A DNA stretch of 64,000 bases from Campylobacter sputorum subsp. sputorum. Lineage in GTDB: Bacteria; Campylobacterota; Campylobacteria; Campylobacterales; Campylobacteraceae. The position numbers and the translations under genes were made by a program. Below are positions 1-9,434 of the stretch, piece by piece; the stretch's first letter is position 1, and every line of letters starts with the position of its first letter. The DNA lies in NCBI RefSeq assembly GCF_008245005.1, contig NZ_CP043427.1, positions 496,001 through 560,000 on the forward strand, in the 5' to 3' direction. Below the pieces are notes generated by a model. The model made no database searches. It was not told the origin of the DNA and was given only the letters and a program-made list of their open reading frames with translations.

Positions 1-500
1 TGTTTGCTTATCCTATTTTATTTAAAATGGGTGTATTTGATTTAGATGCTTCACATATGGGAGTTTTGATGGGTGGAACTTTGCATGAGGTAGCTCATGC
101 TGTCGCAGCTGGAGCTGCTGTTGGAGGTGAAGGTGCAAATAATTCTGTTATCATAAAAATGCTTAGAGTTTTAATGCTTGTGCCATTTTTGATAATGATA
201 GGATTTTTATCATTTGGCGATGAAAAAGAAAAGAGAAATTTAAAATCTTCTGTGCCGTATTTTGCATTATGGTTTTTAGTTGCTGTTGGTGTCGGCTCAA
301 TTAGTTTTTTCCCTAAATTTACACTGCCTTACATAGAGCTTTTTGATACATTTTTATTAAGTGTTGCTATGTGTGCGCTTGGCTTTACAATGAGAAAAGA
401 TGTGTTAAAAAATGCTGGATTTAAGCCGTTTTTACAAGCGATAATAATAGCTATTTGGCTTTTGGCTTTTGGATATTTATCTGTAAAATATTTTATATAA
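1..500 (+). CDS. YeiH-family putative sulfate exporter, C-terminal part
   Basis: The reading frame is open from the left edge, so this is the C-terminal part of a longer gene. It encodes an inner-membrane transporter of the YeiH (UPF0324) family, often annotated as a putative sulfate exporter; the substrate is not established from sequence. The glycine/alanine/histidine-rich segment GTLHEVAHAVAAGAA near the start is characteristic of the family. It is followed by four to five hydrophobic segments and ends with a membrane helix at the C-terminus. The annotated internal ATG at 27 is not the real start, because codons upstream of it continue the frame. No terminator is obvious before the next promoter. 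Confidence 0.8.
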   Translation, partial: FAYPILFKMGVFDLDASHMGVLMGGTLHEVAHAVAAGAAVGGEGANNSVIIKMLRVLMLVPFLIMIGFLSFGDEKEKRNLKSSVPYFALWFLVAVGVGSISFFPKFTLPYIELFDTFLLSVAMCALGFTMRKDVLKNAGFKPFLQAIIIAIWLLAFGYLSVKYFI

Positions 501-559
501 AATTAATGTTAAATAAAAATATTATTATTTTAATTAATTATAGGTTTATGCAATTTAAT

Positions 560-565
560 TATAAT
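560..565 (+). promoter_or_regulatory. -10 box of the first cytochrome c553 gene
   Basis: TATAAT lies about 32 bases before the ATG within an AT-rich leader. Campylobacter sigma-70 promoters usually lack a clear -35 box, and none is seen. The same sequence context (TTTAATTATAATTTT, then AAATCAAA and GGATATAAAA) recurs before the second cytochrome gene. Confidence 0.5.
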
Positions 566-597
566 TTTGTTGCTAAATCAAACACAAGGATATAAAA

Positions 598-915
598 ATG
601 AAAAAATTAGTTATCGCTACTATGTTAGCATGTTTTACCGCTGGATCAGTTTTTGGGGCTGATGGTGCTACTATTTTTAAAAAATGCGCAGTTTGCCATG
701 GTACTAAAGCTGAAAAAAGCTATCTAAACAAAGTTCCTGTTTTAACAACAATTGAGCCAGAAAAAAGACTTGAAAATATGAAAGGTTATAAAGCTGGCAC
801 AATAGGTGATGGTAAAGGACTATTTGGCATGGGTCTTGTTATGAAAGGTCAAATGGCTACTTTATCTGAAGAGGATATGAAAGCGGTAAATGATTATATT
901 TCAACATTGAAATAA
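598..915 (+). CDS. Periplasmic monohaem cytochrome c553, copy 1
   Basis: This is a small class I c-type cytochrome of 105 residues that carries electrons in the periplasm, probably between the menaquinol-oxidising complex and the cbb3 oxidase or peroxidases. A Sec signal peptide (MKKLVIATMLACFTAG, cleaved near VFGA-DG) precedes the haem site CAVCHG. Distal methionines in GMGLVMKGQMATLS supply the sixth haem ligand. The ATG follows AAGGATATAAAA. A near-identical paralogue follows directly, with its own promoter and hairpin. Family assignment is secure; the electron partner is inferred. Confidence 0.9.
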   Translation: MKKLVIATMLACFTAGSVFGADGATIFKKCAVCHGTKAEKSYLNKVPVLTTIEPEKRLENMKGYKAGTIGDGKGLFGMGLVMKGQMATLSEEDMKAVNDYISTLK

Positions 916-923
916 TCTAATCT

Positions 924-953
924 ATCGGGAAGCTCTTGCTTCCTGATTTTTTT
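924..953 (+). terminator. Rho-independent terminator after cytochrome copy 1
   Basis: The arms ATCGGGAAGC and GCTTCCTGAT form a 10-bp stem with one G-T wobble and a TCTT loop. Seven T residues follow. A close copy of the hairpin lies after the second cytochrome gene. Confidence 0.8.
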
Positions 954-1013
954 ACTTATGTTTTTAATATTTATAATATCAATTTAATTAATCATAAATT
1001 TACTAAATTTAAT

Positions 1014-1019
1014 TATAAT
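1014..1019 (+). promoter_or_regulatory. -10 box of the second cytochrome c553 gene
   Basis: TATAAT in the context TTTAATTATAATTTT is 31 bases before the ATG at 1050. It matches the promoter context of copy 1, showing that the duplication included the promoter. Confidence 0.5.
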
Positions 1020-1049
1020 TTTAAAACTAAATCAAATAAAGGATATAAA

Positions 1050-1367
1050 ATGAAAAAGTTAGTTATAGCTAGTATGTTAGCATGTTTTACCGCCGGCTCA
1101 ATTTTTGCAGCTGATGGTGCTACTATTTATAAAAAATGTATAGCATGTCATGGTGCTAAAGCTGAAAAAAGCTATCTAAATAAAGTTCCAGTACTTACAC
1201 AAGTTGATCCTGCAACAAGACTTGAAGATATGAAAGCTTATAAAGCCGGAACAGTAAATGGCGGTAAAGGTAAATTTAATATGGGTGCTGTTATGAAACT
1301 TCAAATGTCTTCACTATCTGAAGAAGATATGAAAGCAGTAAATGATTATATTTCAACATTGAAATAA
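1050..1367 (+). CDS. Periplasmic monohaem cytochrome c553, copy 2
   Basis: This is a second class I cytochrome c of 105 residues, a close paralogue of the preceding gene. The start is placed at 1050, where AAAGGATATAAA is followed by ATG and a signal peptide (MKKLVIASMLACFTAG). The upstream open stretch from 936 covers the promoter and would hide the signal peptide. The haem motif is CIACHG, and the C-terminal half keeps the methionine-rich loop (GAVMKLQMSS). The differences from copy 1 are conservative and the last 20 or so residues are nearly identical, which suggests a recent tandem duplication or gene conversion. Role as in copy 1. Confidence 0.9.
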   Translation: MKKLVIASMLACFTAGSIFAADGATIYKKCIACHGAKAEKSYLNKVPVLTQVDPATRLEDMKAYKAGTVNGGKGKFNMGAVMKLQMSSLSEEDMKAVNDYISTLK

Positions 1368-1368
1368 T

Positions 1369-1602
1369 TTAATCCATCGGGAAGCTCTTGCTTTCCGACT
1401 TTTTTTTCAAAGCTTCTTTTTTCTTTATTTCCATATTATACGCATCGTTTAGTGCGTCTTCTCCATCATTTTGAGTTGCTCTTAAAAATTTATCATGATC
1501 GTCAAATTGTCTATTTTTTAAAGCCCAAAGCAAAGCCCCTAAGGCTATAAGACCAAGCAATATTGACACACTTAGCATTAAAGCTATTATTTCTACACTC
1601 AT
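1369..1602 (-). CDS. ccoS: cbb3-type cytochrome oxidase assembly protein CcoS
   Basis: CcoS is a small inner-membrane protein needed for cofactor insertion into cbb3-type cytochrome c oxidase. The 77-residue product has one N-terminal transmembrane helix (about residues 5-27), then the family signature WALKNRQFDDHD. A charged lysine-rich tail follows. The gene overlaps the end of ccoI by four bases, so the two are translationally coupled, and pairing with CcoI is the usual arrangement. Its last codons lie in the terminator of the convergent cytochrome gene, so the tail may be a read-through extension. Confidence 0.9.
   Translation of the reverse strand: MSVEIIALMLSVSILLGLIALGALLWALKNRQFDDHDKFLRATQNDGEDALNDAYNMEIKKKEALKKKSESKSFPMD
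1377..1407 (+). terminator. Terminator after cytochrome copy 2, inside the end of ccoS
   Basis: TCGGGAAGC and GCTTTCCGA pair around a TCTT loop and eight T residues follow. It is the counterpart of the hairpin at 924-953. Here it also encodes the last residues of the convergent ccoS gene, so ccoS runs through it on the other strand. Confidence 0.75.
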
Positions 1603-3992
1603 TTTATCTCCTTTATACTTTTTATGCGAAGTGCATTTAACACAACTATTATAGAGCTAAAAGACATCGATAGTGCTGCAAATAGCGGTATTATATATCC
1701 ACACATTGCAAGGGGAATGGTAAGAGAGTTGTATATTAGTGAGAAGATAAGATTTTGCTTGATTATTTTATATGTGCGTTTGGCTATTAAAAAAGCATTT
1801 TTTAAATTTAGTATTTCATTTCCAAGTAAAACTATATCGCTTTTTTCCAAGCTTATATCAGCCCCATTTCCAACACATATAGAAACTCTTGCATAACTTA
1901 GTGCCAATGCGTCGTTTATGCCGTCTCCTACCATCGCAACGCTGTGACCTTTTTTATTTAAATTTTCTATAAATTGTGCTTTTTGTATAGGTAAAAGTTC
2001 GCTTTTATACTCTTGTATTTTTAAATTTCGTGCTACTTCTTTTACCACATTTTCATTATCCCCACTTAGCATTATCGTTTTTAGACCATTTTCTTTTAAT
2101 GATTTTATAAGTTCATATGCATTATCTTTGATTTCATCTTTTAGTTCAAATTTAGCTACTATTTTATTATTTAAAACAAAAAAGTAGTTACTAAAATTAC
2201 TTTTTTGACAATCAAAGCCAAGTTCTTTCATAAGATTGTAGCTTCCACCATAAATTATTTTATTTTCAAATTTAGCACTCATTCCTTTTGCTGTTATATC
2301 TTTTATCTCACTAAGTTTTAATATGTGTAAATTTTCATAACTATTTTTTATATACTCTTTTATGGTAATGCTTATTGGGTGGTTTGAGGCTAAAACAAGT
2401 GAATAAAGTAAGTTTATGTCAAACTCTTCATAAATTTCAGCTTTGCTAACGCTAAGTTTTGCTTTTGTAAGTGTTCCTGTTTTATCAAAAATAACCGTAT
2501 CGCATTTTGATAAATCTTCTATAAATTTAGCTTCTTTAAAAAGAATACCCTTTTTTAAAGCCACATTTAATCCAACTATCGATGAAATCGGTGTAGCAAG
2601 CGCTATCGCACAAGGACAAGCTATGATAATAACAGATATAAAAATAAGCATAGATATGGAAAAATTTCCAGTTTTTGCATACCAAAAAATAAAACTTATA
2701 GCCCCTAAAATCAAAATTGCAAGAGAAAATTTAGATGATATGGCATTTGCGATATTTTGAATTATTGGTTTTTTAGAAGTAGCGTTTTGAAGTAAATTTA
2801 TGATTTTTGATAAAGTAGAGTTTTTAAATTCATTTTTAGCTTCGTAAGTTAAACTGCCATTTAAACATATCGCTCCACTTGTTATTTCATCGTCTTTTGT
2901 TTTATACACAGGAATACTTTCTCCGCTTAAACTTGAATAATCAAAACTTCCTTCACCGCTTAATACAACGCCATCGATTAAAACCTTTTGTCCGCTATTT
3001 AGTATGATAATTTCGCCTTTTTTTATCTCGTTTATGTTTTTTTCCACACTTTTTCCATCTTGCAACACAAAGATGCCCGAGACCATAAAAGAACTTAGAG
3101 AATCAAGAGTATCTGTGGCTCTTTTTTGACTTAAAATTTCTAAATATTTTCCTATAAAAACAAATGTGATTATCATTGCAACAGAGTCAAAATATGTCTC
3201 GCCGACTCTTGAAAACATAGCATATATAGAATAAACATAAGCTATACTTGCCCCACTTGCTACAAGCAGATCCATATTTGGCATTTTGGTTTTTAAAGCC
3301 ATTATGGCACCTTTGAAAAACACGCTTCCAGTATAAAACAGCACAAGCGTAGCAAGTGTAAATTCCCCAAATGCTAATACGCTTTTTATATCTTTATCTA
3401 TGCCGCTAAAATATCCGGCATAATTTGCTATAGCAATCCACATAATATTCATAATGCCAAAAATTCCAACTAGAAGTTTTGCATAAAATTCTCTTCTTAG
3501 TGAGTTTGCCCTTATTTCCGCACGAGTTGCATCATATGGCGTTGGATTGTAGCCGATTAGTTTAATTTTTTCAAATATCTCTTTTAGCGAAATTTCATTA
3601 CTATCCCAGACGATTTTAGCTTTGTTTGTAGTAGCGTTTATGTCAGCTTCTATAACCCCTTTTGTATTAAAAAGTATTTTTTCATTTAGCCAAATACAAG
3701 CAAGGCAGTGAATTCCTTCTATTATTATGTAAATTTCATCAAAGCCATCATCTGTTTTTGTAACATAGTTTTTATATATATAATCTATACTATCAGCAAT
3801 TGTTGTGCTCTGTGTTACAGGTTGAAGCGTATTTTTACCAAGTCTATCGTAAAACTCACCAAAACCAGACTCATTTAAGATATGATAAACATTTTTACAA
3901 CCATTGCAGCAAAATTTAAGTCCATTTTCATCGCTTATCATAGAATTTGTATCAAATTTAAGTTTGCAGTGTTCGCATTTTTGTTGACTCAT
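1599..3992 (-). CDS. ccoI: Copper-translocating P1B-type ATPase CcoI
   Basis: This P-type ATPase exports copper across the inner membrane and supplies the cbb3 oxidase. The 797-residue product starts with a cysteine-rich domain (CEHC at 6-9, CCNGC at 28-32). A heavy-metal-associated domain with GIHCLAC follows near residue 93, then eight predicted helices. The transport motif CPC (in IACPCAIALATP) is near 460, the phosphorylated aspartate is in DKTGTLTK near 500, and the hinge is MVGDGINDALAL. The N-terminal cysteine cluster and the neighbouring ccoS support CcoI rather than a detoxifying CopA. The intergenic region upstream to tpiA is about 80 bases and AT-rich. Confidence 0.9.
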   Translation of the reverse strand: MSQQKCEHCKLKFDTNSMISDENGLKFCCNGCKNVYHILNESGFGEFYDRLGKNTLQPVTQSTTIADSIDYIYKNYVTKTDDGFDEIYIIIEGIHCLACIWLNEKILFNTKGVIEADINATTNKAKIVWDSNEISLKEIFEKIKLIGYNPTPYDATRAEIRANSLRREFYAKLLVGIFGIMNIMWIAIANYAGYFSGIDKDIKSVLAFGEFTLATLVLFYTGSVFFKGAIMALKTKMPNMDLLVASGASIAYVYSIYAMFSRVGETYFDSVAMIITFVFIGKYLEILSQKRATDTLDSLSSFMVSGIFVLQDGKSVEKNINEIKKGEIIILNSGQKVLIDGVVLSGEGSFDYSSLSGESIPVYKTKDDEITSGAICLNGSLTYEAKNEFKNSTLSKIINLLQNATSKKPIIQNIANAISSKFSLAILILGAISFIFWYAKTGNFSISMLIFISVIIIACPCAIALATPISSIVGLNVALKKGILFKEAKFIEDLSKCDTVIFDKTGTLTKAKLSVSKAEIYEEFDINLLYSLVLASNHPISITIKEYIKNSYENLHILKLSEIKDITAKGMSAKFENKIIYGGSYNLMKELGFDCQKSNFSNYFFVLNNKIVAKFELKDEIKDNAYELIKSLKENGLKTIMLSGDNENVVKEVARNLKIQEYKSELLPIQKAQFIENLNKKGHSVAMVGDGINDALALSYARVSICVGNGADISLEKSDIVLLGNEILNLKNAFLIAKRTYKIIKQNLIFSLIYNSLTIPLAMCGYIIPLFAALSMSFSSIIVVLNALRIKSIKEIK

Positions 3993-4068
3993 AAAATTTT
4001 CTTTAAAATGTTAATTTTTTATTATTATAGTAAATTTGGTTTTTAAATTTGATTAAAAAGATAGATTG

Positions 4069-4090
4069 GCGAGTTATATGAATAACTCGC
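4069..4090 (-). terminator. Hairpin at the end of tpiA
   Basis: GCGAGTTAT and ATAACTCGC form a perfect 9-bp stem with an ATGA loop that includes the end of tpiA. On the minus strand a run of five T lies about 10 bases further on. This is a probable terminator of the gap-pgk-tpiA operon. Confidence 0.6.
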
Positions 4091-4757
4091 AAAAAGTTTG
4101 TATTTTTAAGCTCGCACCGCCAACTAAAACACCGCCGCAGTTTTTTACATCTAAAATACTCTTTATATTTTCTTTTTTTACGCTTCCACCATAAAGCAAA
4201 GGAGCTTTTGTGTTTGTAGATATAAAATCAAGTATATTTTTTATATCGCTTATACTTGGTATTTTACCGCTTCCTATCGCCCAAACTGGCTCATAAGCTA
4301 TTATTAAATTTGAATAGTTTAAATCAATGCTACTTAGTTGTTTTTCTAAAAATTTTTCGGTTTTTTTATCTTCGTAAATTTCTAAACTTTCGCCTATACA
4401 ATAAATTATTTTAAATTTATTTTTCATAGCAAAATTAAATTTATCTTTTAATAAACTTTCATCTTCTTTTAGTATTGTGCGTCTTTCTGAATGTCCTATC
4501 AAAACCGTATTTATGCCAAATTCATCAAGCTGTTCTTTGCCTATTTCTCCTGTATAAGCACCATTTTCGCAAGGATAAAAATTTTGTGCGCCTTGTGTGA
4601 AATGTAAATTTTCATTTTTTAAAAATGATGATGAGGTTGGAAAAACCATTATTTCATCATCTATTTTCGAATTTATTATGATATCATTTAGCTCATTGGC
4701 ATAGTTATAAAAACTTTCTCTTGTATGATTACATTTGAAATTTGCGGCATATATCAA
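4074..4757 (-). CDS. tpiA: Triose-phosphate isomerase
   Basis: The enzyme interconverts dihydroxyacetone phosphate and glyceraldehyde 3-phosphate in the cytosol. The 227-residue product is shorter than the usual 250, as in other Campylobacter. It keeps the catalytic lysine (ANFKCN, Lys8), the histidine in IGHSERR and the catalytic glutamate in AYEPVWAIG. The phosphate-binding loop LYGGSV and the segment GVLVGGASL are also present. It is the last gene of gap-pgk-tpiA and overlaps pgk by four bases. In Campylobacter these enzymes are thought to act mainly in gluconeogenesis. Confidence 0.95.
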   Translation of the reverse strand: MIYAANFKCNHTRESFYNYANELNDIIINSKIDDEIMVFPTSSSFLKNENLHFTQGAQNFYPCENGAYTGEIGKEQLDEFGINTVLIGHSERRTILKEDESLLKDKFNFAMKNKFKIIYCIGESLEIYEDKKTEKFLEKQLSSIDLNYSNLIIAYEPVWAIGSGKIPSISDIKNILDFISTNTKAPLLYGGSVKKENIKSILDVKNCGGVLVGGASLKIQTFCELFI

Positions 4758-5962
4758 TCTTCATCCTTTTTTCTAAGCGGTTTTACTCCAGGAAGTTCTT
4801 TACCTTCTATCAACTCCAAACTCGCTCCACCGCCAGTTGAGATAAATGTTATTTCGTCTGCATTTCCAGAACGCTCTACAACATCAGCTGTATCTCCGCC
4901 ACCAACGACGGTTGTAGCGTGGCTTTCTGCTATTGCGTGACTTATCCTTAAACTTCCTTTAGCAAATTTATCTATCTCAAATACGCCCATTGGTCCATTC
5001 CACCATATAGTTTGGGCATCTTCTAGTGCTTCTCTAAAAAGTACAACACTTGCTGGTCCTATATCAAGCCCCATCCAACCAGATGGAATTTCTTGTGTTG
5101 TAACATATTTCATAACTGTATCTTGAGAACAAATTGGTGCTGCTATGGTGTCGATTGGAAGATAAATTTTTACGCCAAGTTCTTTGCCTTTTCTTAATAT
5201 TTTTAGCGATTCTTCTATCAAATCTTCTTCTAAGAGAGAATTTCCTATATTATAACCTATTGCTTTTAGAAAAGTAAAAGCCATTCCACCGCCTATTATT
5301 AGCTTATCGATGCGAGGAAGTAGGTTTGTAAGTGCTTGTAGTTTTCCGCTAACTTTACTTCCGCCAACTACAGCAACAAAAGGACGAGCTGGTTTTTTGA
5401 TGAGATTTTGTGCAAAAGTTATCTCTTTTATCAGCAAAAATCCTGCAGCCTTGTGCTCATCATCATAAAATTTAGTTATAGCCTCAACGCTACAATGGGC
5501 TCTATGACAAACTCCAAATGCATCATTTATAAAAAATTCTCCAAATTTAGAAAGCTCTTTTGCTAAATTTTCATCATTTTTTGTTTCGCCTTTTTCAAAG
5601 CGTAAATTTTCAAGAAGAAGAATTTCGCCATCTTTTAAATTTTCAAATTTTTCTTTTGCATCATTTCCTATTATGTCTTTTGCAAAAACGATATCTTTTT
5701 TCATAAGAGTTGATAGTCTTTTTGCAACAGGTTCTAGTGAGAATTTTTCTTCATATCCATTTTTGGGTCGCCCTAAATGACTTGCTAAAACTATTTTACA
5801 ACCTTCATCTAAGCAGTATTTTATAGTTGGCAGAGCTGAGCGAATTCGTCTATCATCTGTGATATTGAAAAACTCATCCATTGGGGTGTTAAAATCACAT
5901 CTTATAAAAACGCTGCTACCTTTTTTTAATTTTAAATCTTTTATAGAAAGCAAATCTTCCAT
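4754..5962 (-). CDS. pgk: Phosphoglycerate kinase
   Basis: The enzyme reversibly transfers phosphate between 1,3-bisphosphoglycerate and ADP. The 402-residue protein has the N-terminal substrate-binding motifs RCDFNTP and ASHLGRPK, the basic-patch region CHRAHCS, and GGSKVSGK. The C-terminal nucleotide-binding domain carries GGGDTADVV and [11 protein letters not shown]. Its length is normal for the family. It sits between gap and tpiA, overlapping gap by one base and tpiA by four, which indicates a single transcript. Confidence 0.96.
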   Translation of the reverse strand: MEDLLSIKDLKLKKGSSVFIRCDFNTPMDEFFNITDDRRIRSALPTIKYCLDEGCKIVLASHLGRPKNGYEEKFSLEPVAKRLSTLMKKDIVFAKDIIGNDAKEKFENLKDGEILLLENLRFEKGETKNDENLAKELSKFGEFFINDAFGVCHRAHCSVEAITKFYDDEHKAAGFLLIKEITFAQNLIKKPARPFVAVVGGSKVSGKLQALTNLLPRIDKLIIGGGMAFTFLKAIGYNIGNSLLEEDLIEESLKILRKGKELGVKIYLPIDTIAAPICSQDTVMKYVTTQEIPSGWMGLDIGPASVVLFREALEDAQTIWWNGPMGVFEIDKFAKGSLRISHAIAESHATTVVGGGDTADVVERSGNADEITFISTGGGASLELIEGKELPGVKPLRKKDED

Positions 5963-6972
5963 TATTTATTTCCTTTTTTTGTAGCATAAATTGCCAAATC
6001 TATAAGTCTTTGTGAGTATCCCCATTCATTATCATACCAAGCCATCACTTTTAGCATATCTCCATCTATAATTTGTGTTAAATCTTTTGCAAGTATGCTT
6101 GAATACGGACAAGTTGTAAAATCGCTTGAAACTCTGTTATCTTTATCAATTAACAAAATTCCTTTCATAGGTCCTTTTGCATACTCTTCAAAAGCTGCAT
6201 TTACGTCATCTGCTGTAACTTTTTTAGAAAGCAATACGCTTAAATCAACCATAGAAACATTTGGAACTGGCACTCTTAGTGCAAGACCATGCATTTTTCC
6301 TTTTAAATTTGGTAAAACTAAGGAGATTGCTTTTGCAGCACCTGTTGTAGTTGGGATGATATTTGTTGCAGCGGCTCTGCTTTTTCTATAATCTTTCCCC
6401 TTTACATCTAGTAAATTTTGACTTGCTGTATAAGCGTGAGCTGTCGTCATCAAGCCTTTTACTATTCCAAATTTCTCATCTATAACTTTTGCAATCGGCG
6501 CTAAGCAGTTTGTTGTGCAACTTGCATTTGAAATGATTTTTTCATCGGCATATTTTTCCTCATTTACTCCCATTACAAAAGTTGGAGTATCATCTTTTGC
6601 AGGTGCTGACATAACAACTAAATTTATCCCATTATCTATATAAACTTGACATTTTTCTTGTGTTAAAAAAGCCCCAGTGCATTCTAAAACCGCATCTACT
6701 CCATAGCTTTTAAAATCCAGTTCTTTTGGATCGCGCGTTGAATAAACTTGGATTTTTTTGCCATCAACTGATATTGTGTGATCATCTATAACTTCTACTG
6801 ATTTATTAAATTCTCTATGGACTGTGTCGTATTGAAGTAAATATCTTGTAATATCTCTAGAAGCGGCTGTATCGTTTATGGCTACAAGTTCGACATCGTC
6901 TCTACTTAAAGCTATCCTTGCAGCACATCTGCCAATCCTTCCAAAACCATTTATAGCAATTTTTACTGACAT
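5962..6972 (-). CDS. gap: Glyceraldehyde-3-phosphate dehydrogenase
   Basis: The enzyme catalyses phosphorylating oxidation of glyceraldehyde 3-phosphate with NAD(P). The 336-residue product has the Rossmann motif INGFGRIGR at the N-terminus and the catalytic cysteine in [12 protein letters not shown]. The C-terminal signature is WYDNEWGYS. It is the first gene of gap-pgk-tpiA. The start ATG follows AAAAAGGAACAAA. The gene diverges from nadD across a 61-base region, so the two promoters lie close together there. Confidence 0.97.
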   Translation of the reverse strand: MSVKIAINGFGRIGRCAARIALSRDDVELVAINDTAASRDITRYLLQYDTVHREFNKSVEVIDDHTISVDGKKIQVYSTRDPKELDFKSYGVDAVLECTGAFLTQEKCQVYIDNGINLVVMSAPAKDDTPTFVMGVNEEKYADEKIISNASCTTNCLAPIAKVIDEKFGIVKGLMTTAHAYTASQNLLDVKGKDYRKSRAAATNIIPTTTGAAKAISLVLPNLKGKMHGLALRVPVPNVSMVDLSVLLSKKVTADDVNAAFEEYAKGPMKGILLIDKDNRVSSDFTTCPYSSILAKDLTQIIDGDMLKVMAWYDNEWGYSQRLIDLAIYATKKGNK

Positions 6973-6988
6973 TTTGTTCCTTTTTGGT

Positions 6989-6994
6989 TATAAT
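6989..6994 (+). promoter_or_regulatory. -10 box for nadD in the gap-nadD divergent region
   Basis: TATAAT in GGTTATAATAGCG lies 40 bases before the nadD ATG. The reverse strand of the same spot reads TATTATAA near the gap start, so the two promoters may overlap. No -35 box is apparent. Confidence 0.45.
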
Positions 6995-7033
6995 AGCGTA
7001 AATTTTACAAAAAATAAGGTTAAAAAAGGTTAA

Positions 7034-7573
7034 ATGAATATAGCTTTTTTTGGTGGTAGTTTTGATCCGCCGCATTTTGGACACGACAGCATTGTAAAAA
7101 TGGCTTTGCAAACGCTTGATATTGATAAGTTTATAATAATGCCAACTTTTATAAGTGCTTTTAAAAATGAGTTTAACGCCCCTCCTAAACTTAGATATGA
7201 GTGGGCTAAGAAGCTTTGGGGAAATTTACCAAAAGTTATAATAAGTGATTTTGAGATAAATCAAAATAGACCAGTTCCAACTATACAAAGCGTAAAATAT
7301 ATGTATAAAATTTACGATATAAATACTTTTTATCTCATAATTGGAGCTGATCATTTATCAACTCTAGAAAAATGGCATCATTTTGATGAGTTATGCAAAA
7401 TGGTAACATTTATAATAGCCTCAAGAGATCACATCGATATACCTAATGAGTTGAAAAAATTTGATATAAATGTTAATATTTCATCTTCACAAATTAGAAC
7501 AAATCTTGAAGATGATAAAATACCTGAAATTATCAAAGATGAAGTTATTAAATTTTACCAAGGAAAGAGATGA
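7034..7573 (+). CDS. nadD: Nicotinate-nucleotide adenylyltransferase
   Basis: NadD adenylates nicotinate mononucleotide in NAD synthesis. The 179-residue protein begins with the nucleotidyltransferase motif GGSFDPPHFGH, contains IGADHLSTLEKWH, and ends with the family motif SSSQIRTNL. The length is normal. AAAAAAGG upstream is the ribosome binding site. The stop overlaps the start of rsfS by four bases, so the two are co-translated, a widely conserved pairing. Confidence 0.95.
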   Translation: MNIAFFGGSFDPPHFGHDSIVKMALQTLDIDKFIIMPTFISAFKNEFNAPPKLRYEWAKKLWGNLPKVIISDFEINQNRPVPTIQSVKYMYKIYDINTFYLIIGADHLSTLEKWHHFDELCKMVTFIIASRDHIDIPNELKKFDINVNISSSQIRTNLEDDKIPEIIKDEVIKFYQGKR

Positions 7574-7905
7574 ATCAAAGAATAGAAAATATAATCAAAA
7601 TTTTAGACGAAAAAAAGGCTGAAGAAATTCAGTTTTTTGATATGAGCAAAGATGAGTATTTTGTAGATTATGTAATCATAGCTACAACACTAGGTGCTAA
7701 ACATTCTTTGGCTCTCATTGATGAGTTAAAAAATAAGTTAAAGCCGCTTAAAGAAGAGTTTTTAAATGTTGAAATTTCAGATGAATGGAGTGTTATAGAT
7801 CTAGGAGATATGGTAATTCACCTTTTTGATCCAGCTTATAGGGCAAAATACAATATAGAAGAGCTTTTAGAACAGATTAAAGAAATGAAAGAAAAGATTG
7901 TTTAA
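7570..7905 (+). CDS. rsfS: Ribosomal silencing factor RsfS
   Basis: RsfS binds ribosomal protein L14 and blocks subunit joining when growth slows. The 111-residue product shows the family pattern: DYVIIATTLGAKHSLALI, then SDEWSVIDLGDMVIHLF and a C-terminal YNIEEL. It overlaps nadD by four bases. The stop overlaps the convergent kinase gene by four bases. No terminator is visible between the two convergent genes. Confidence 0.92.
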   Translation: MNQRIENIIKILDEKKAEEIQFFDMSKDEYFVDYVIIATTLGAKHSLALIDELKNKLKPLKEEFLNVEISDEWSVIDLGDMVIHLFDPAYRAKYNIEELLEQIKEMKEKIV

Positions 7906-9434
7906 GACTTTCTATAAAGCAATTTTATAAATCCTAAAATCAAAAATACAGTCGCAATTAAAGCATAGCTTTTATCAAAAATAATTAAGAAAAATGCCGT
8001 AATTATAAAAATAAATCCTATTAAAATGGAATTTATTGTTTCATTTATAGCTTTTTTAAAATAGCTTAGTTGCTGTTTTGATATGTTTATTTCAAGTTCC
8101 CCATAGTTTAGCTTTTGTAGGCTATTTTTTGCGTTGTTTATAGTTTGTGGAATGTCTTCTATCTCATCCATTGCAAACTCAACAAATGTATACTTTTTGT
8201 TATAAGCTCTTGGTATATTTTTAACTAAAATTGGCAAAATATCCTTAATACCATTAAAATTTTCTATATAACTTGTTCCAAGACCTTCTATGATAGCACT
8301 TACTCTTAAAATATAAATTGCTTCCATTGGAAATTTAAATGGAAATTTCCTAGTGCTTTGCATTACTTCATTTGCCAAATCTTGCATATTTGAACTACTT
8401 AAAGCGTTATTGGAAAAGATTTCAAAAATTCTTTCAACAAATTCAGCCAATAAAATATCTGGCGTTTCGTAAGCACTTATCCCAAGTTTTTTTGAAGCTG
8501 CTATGTATTTGATATAATCCCCTTCATTTGCTGCTTTTAGCAAAGATATGATGGCAAGTCTTGTATCATTTGGAACCATTTTTACCATACCGTAATCAAG
8601 CAATATTATCTCGGAATTTTTATTTATAAGCACATTTCCAGGGTGGGGATCAGCATGAAAATATCCATTTATAAGCATTTGCTCGACATAAAACATAACT
8701 AAATCGTTTATAACCTTATTTATATTTATGTTGTGTTTTTTTATATTTTGTATATCATCAAACCTAAAACCTTCTTCGTAACTCATTGTTAGCATATCGT
8801 CGTTGCAATATTCTTTATATGCTTTTGGAAATTTAATATTACAATTTTTATAAATTTGTGAAAATTTTTCTAAATTTTTAAGTTCTTCGCTCATACTAAT
8901 TTCTCTTAATATAGTCGATGAAAATTCAGATATTACCGCTTCTATAGAATGTTTTGTGTAATGAGAAAAGAGTGGAGAAAATATATGGCTTAAAAAATAA
9001 ATAATCTTAATATCGCAAACTACCATCTTTTTTATGTTATATCTTCTTATTTTTACTGCAACTTTTGTGCCATCTTTAAGATAAGCTTCGTGAACTTGTC
9101 CTATGGAGGCTGATGCTATAGGGGTTTTGTTAAATTTAGTAAAAATATCATCTTTATATATTTTTTTAAAATCACTCTCGCTCATTGGAGGAAGCGAATC
9201 GTGAATCTTTTTTAACTCTTCTAAATATTTTGGAGAGAAAAAATCACTTCTAGTTGCTAGAACTTGGGCTAGTTTTATAAAACTTGCACCAAGCGAATTT
9301 ATGTGTGTTGAAATTTGATTTGCTTTTAAGGGTTTAACTAGGAAAAAAGACTTTTTCTTTCTAATTAAAAGAAAAAATGTGAGTAATAAGCGAAAAATTT
9401 TCCAAATTCTTAATGGATTATAAAATTTTATCAT
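7902..9434 (-). CDS. ABC1/AarF/UbiB-family atypical kinase
   Basis: This is a membrane-anchored protein of the ABC1/UbiB atypical kinase family, whose members support quinone or lipid metabolism. The 510-residue product has ASASIGQVHEA (alanine-rich nucleotide loop), the lysine in VAVKIRR, the catalytic loop YFHADPHPGN and the metal-binding LLDYGM. Two transmembrane helices lie at the C-terminus. The host appears to make menaquinone rather than ubiquinone, so the name UbiB would be misleading; the substrate is unknown. It overlaps by 17 bases a small phasin-like gene upstream, which suggests that the two products work together. Confidence 0.85.
   Translation of the reverse strand: MIKFYNPLRIWKIFRLLLTFFLLIRKKKSFFLVKPLKANQISTHINSLGASFIKLAQVLATRSDFFSPKYLEELKKIHDSLPPMSESDFKKIYKDDIFTKFNKTPIASASIGQVHEAYLKDGTKVAVKIRRYNIKKMVVCDIKIIYFLSHIFSPLFSHYTKHSIEAVISEFSSTILREISMSEELKNLEKFSQIYKNCNIKFPKAYKEYCNDDMLTMSYEEGFRFDDIQNIKKHNININKVINDLVMFYVEQMLINGYFHADPHPGNVLINKNSEIILLDYGMVKMVPNDTRLAIISLLKAANEGDYIKYIAASKKLGISAYETPDILLAEFVERIFEIFSNNALSSSNMQDLANEVMQSTRKFPFKFPMEAIYILRVSAIIEGLGTSYIENFNGIKDILPILVKNIPRAYNKKYTFVEFAMDEIEDIPQTINNAKNSLQKLNYGELEINISKQQLSYFKKAINETINSILIGFIFIITAFFLIIFDKSYALIATVFLILGFIKLLYRKS

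Noticed and set aside
936-1049. N-terminal extension of the second cytochrome c553 gene
   Set aside because: The stretch holds the promoter and would place the signal peptide inside the protein; the ATG at 1050 has the ribosome binding site and matches copy 1.
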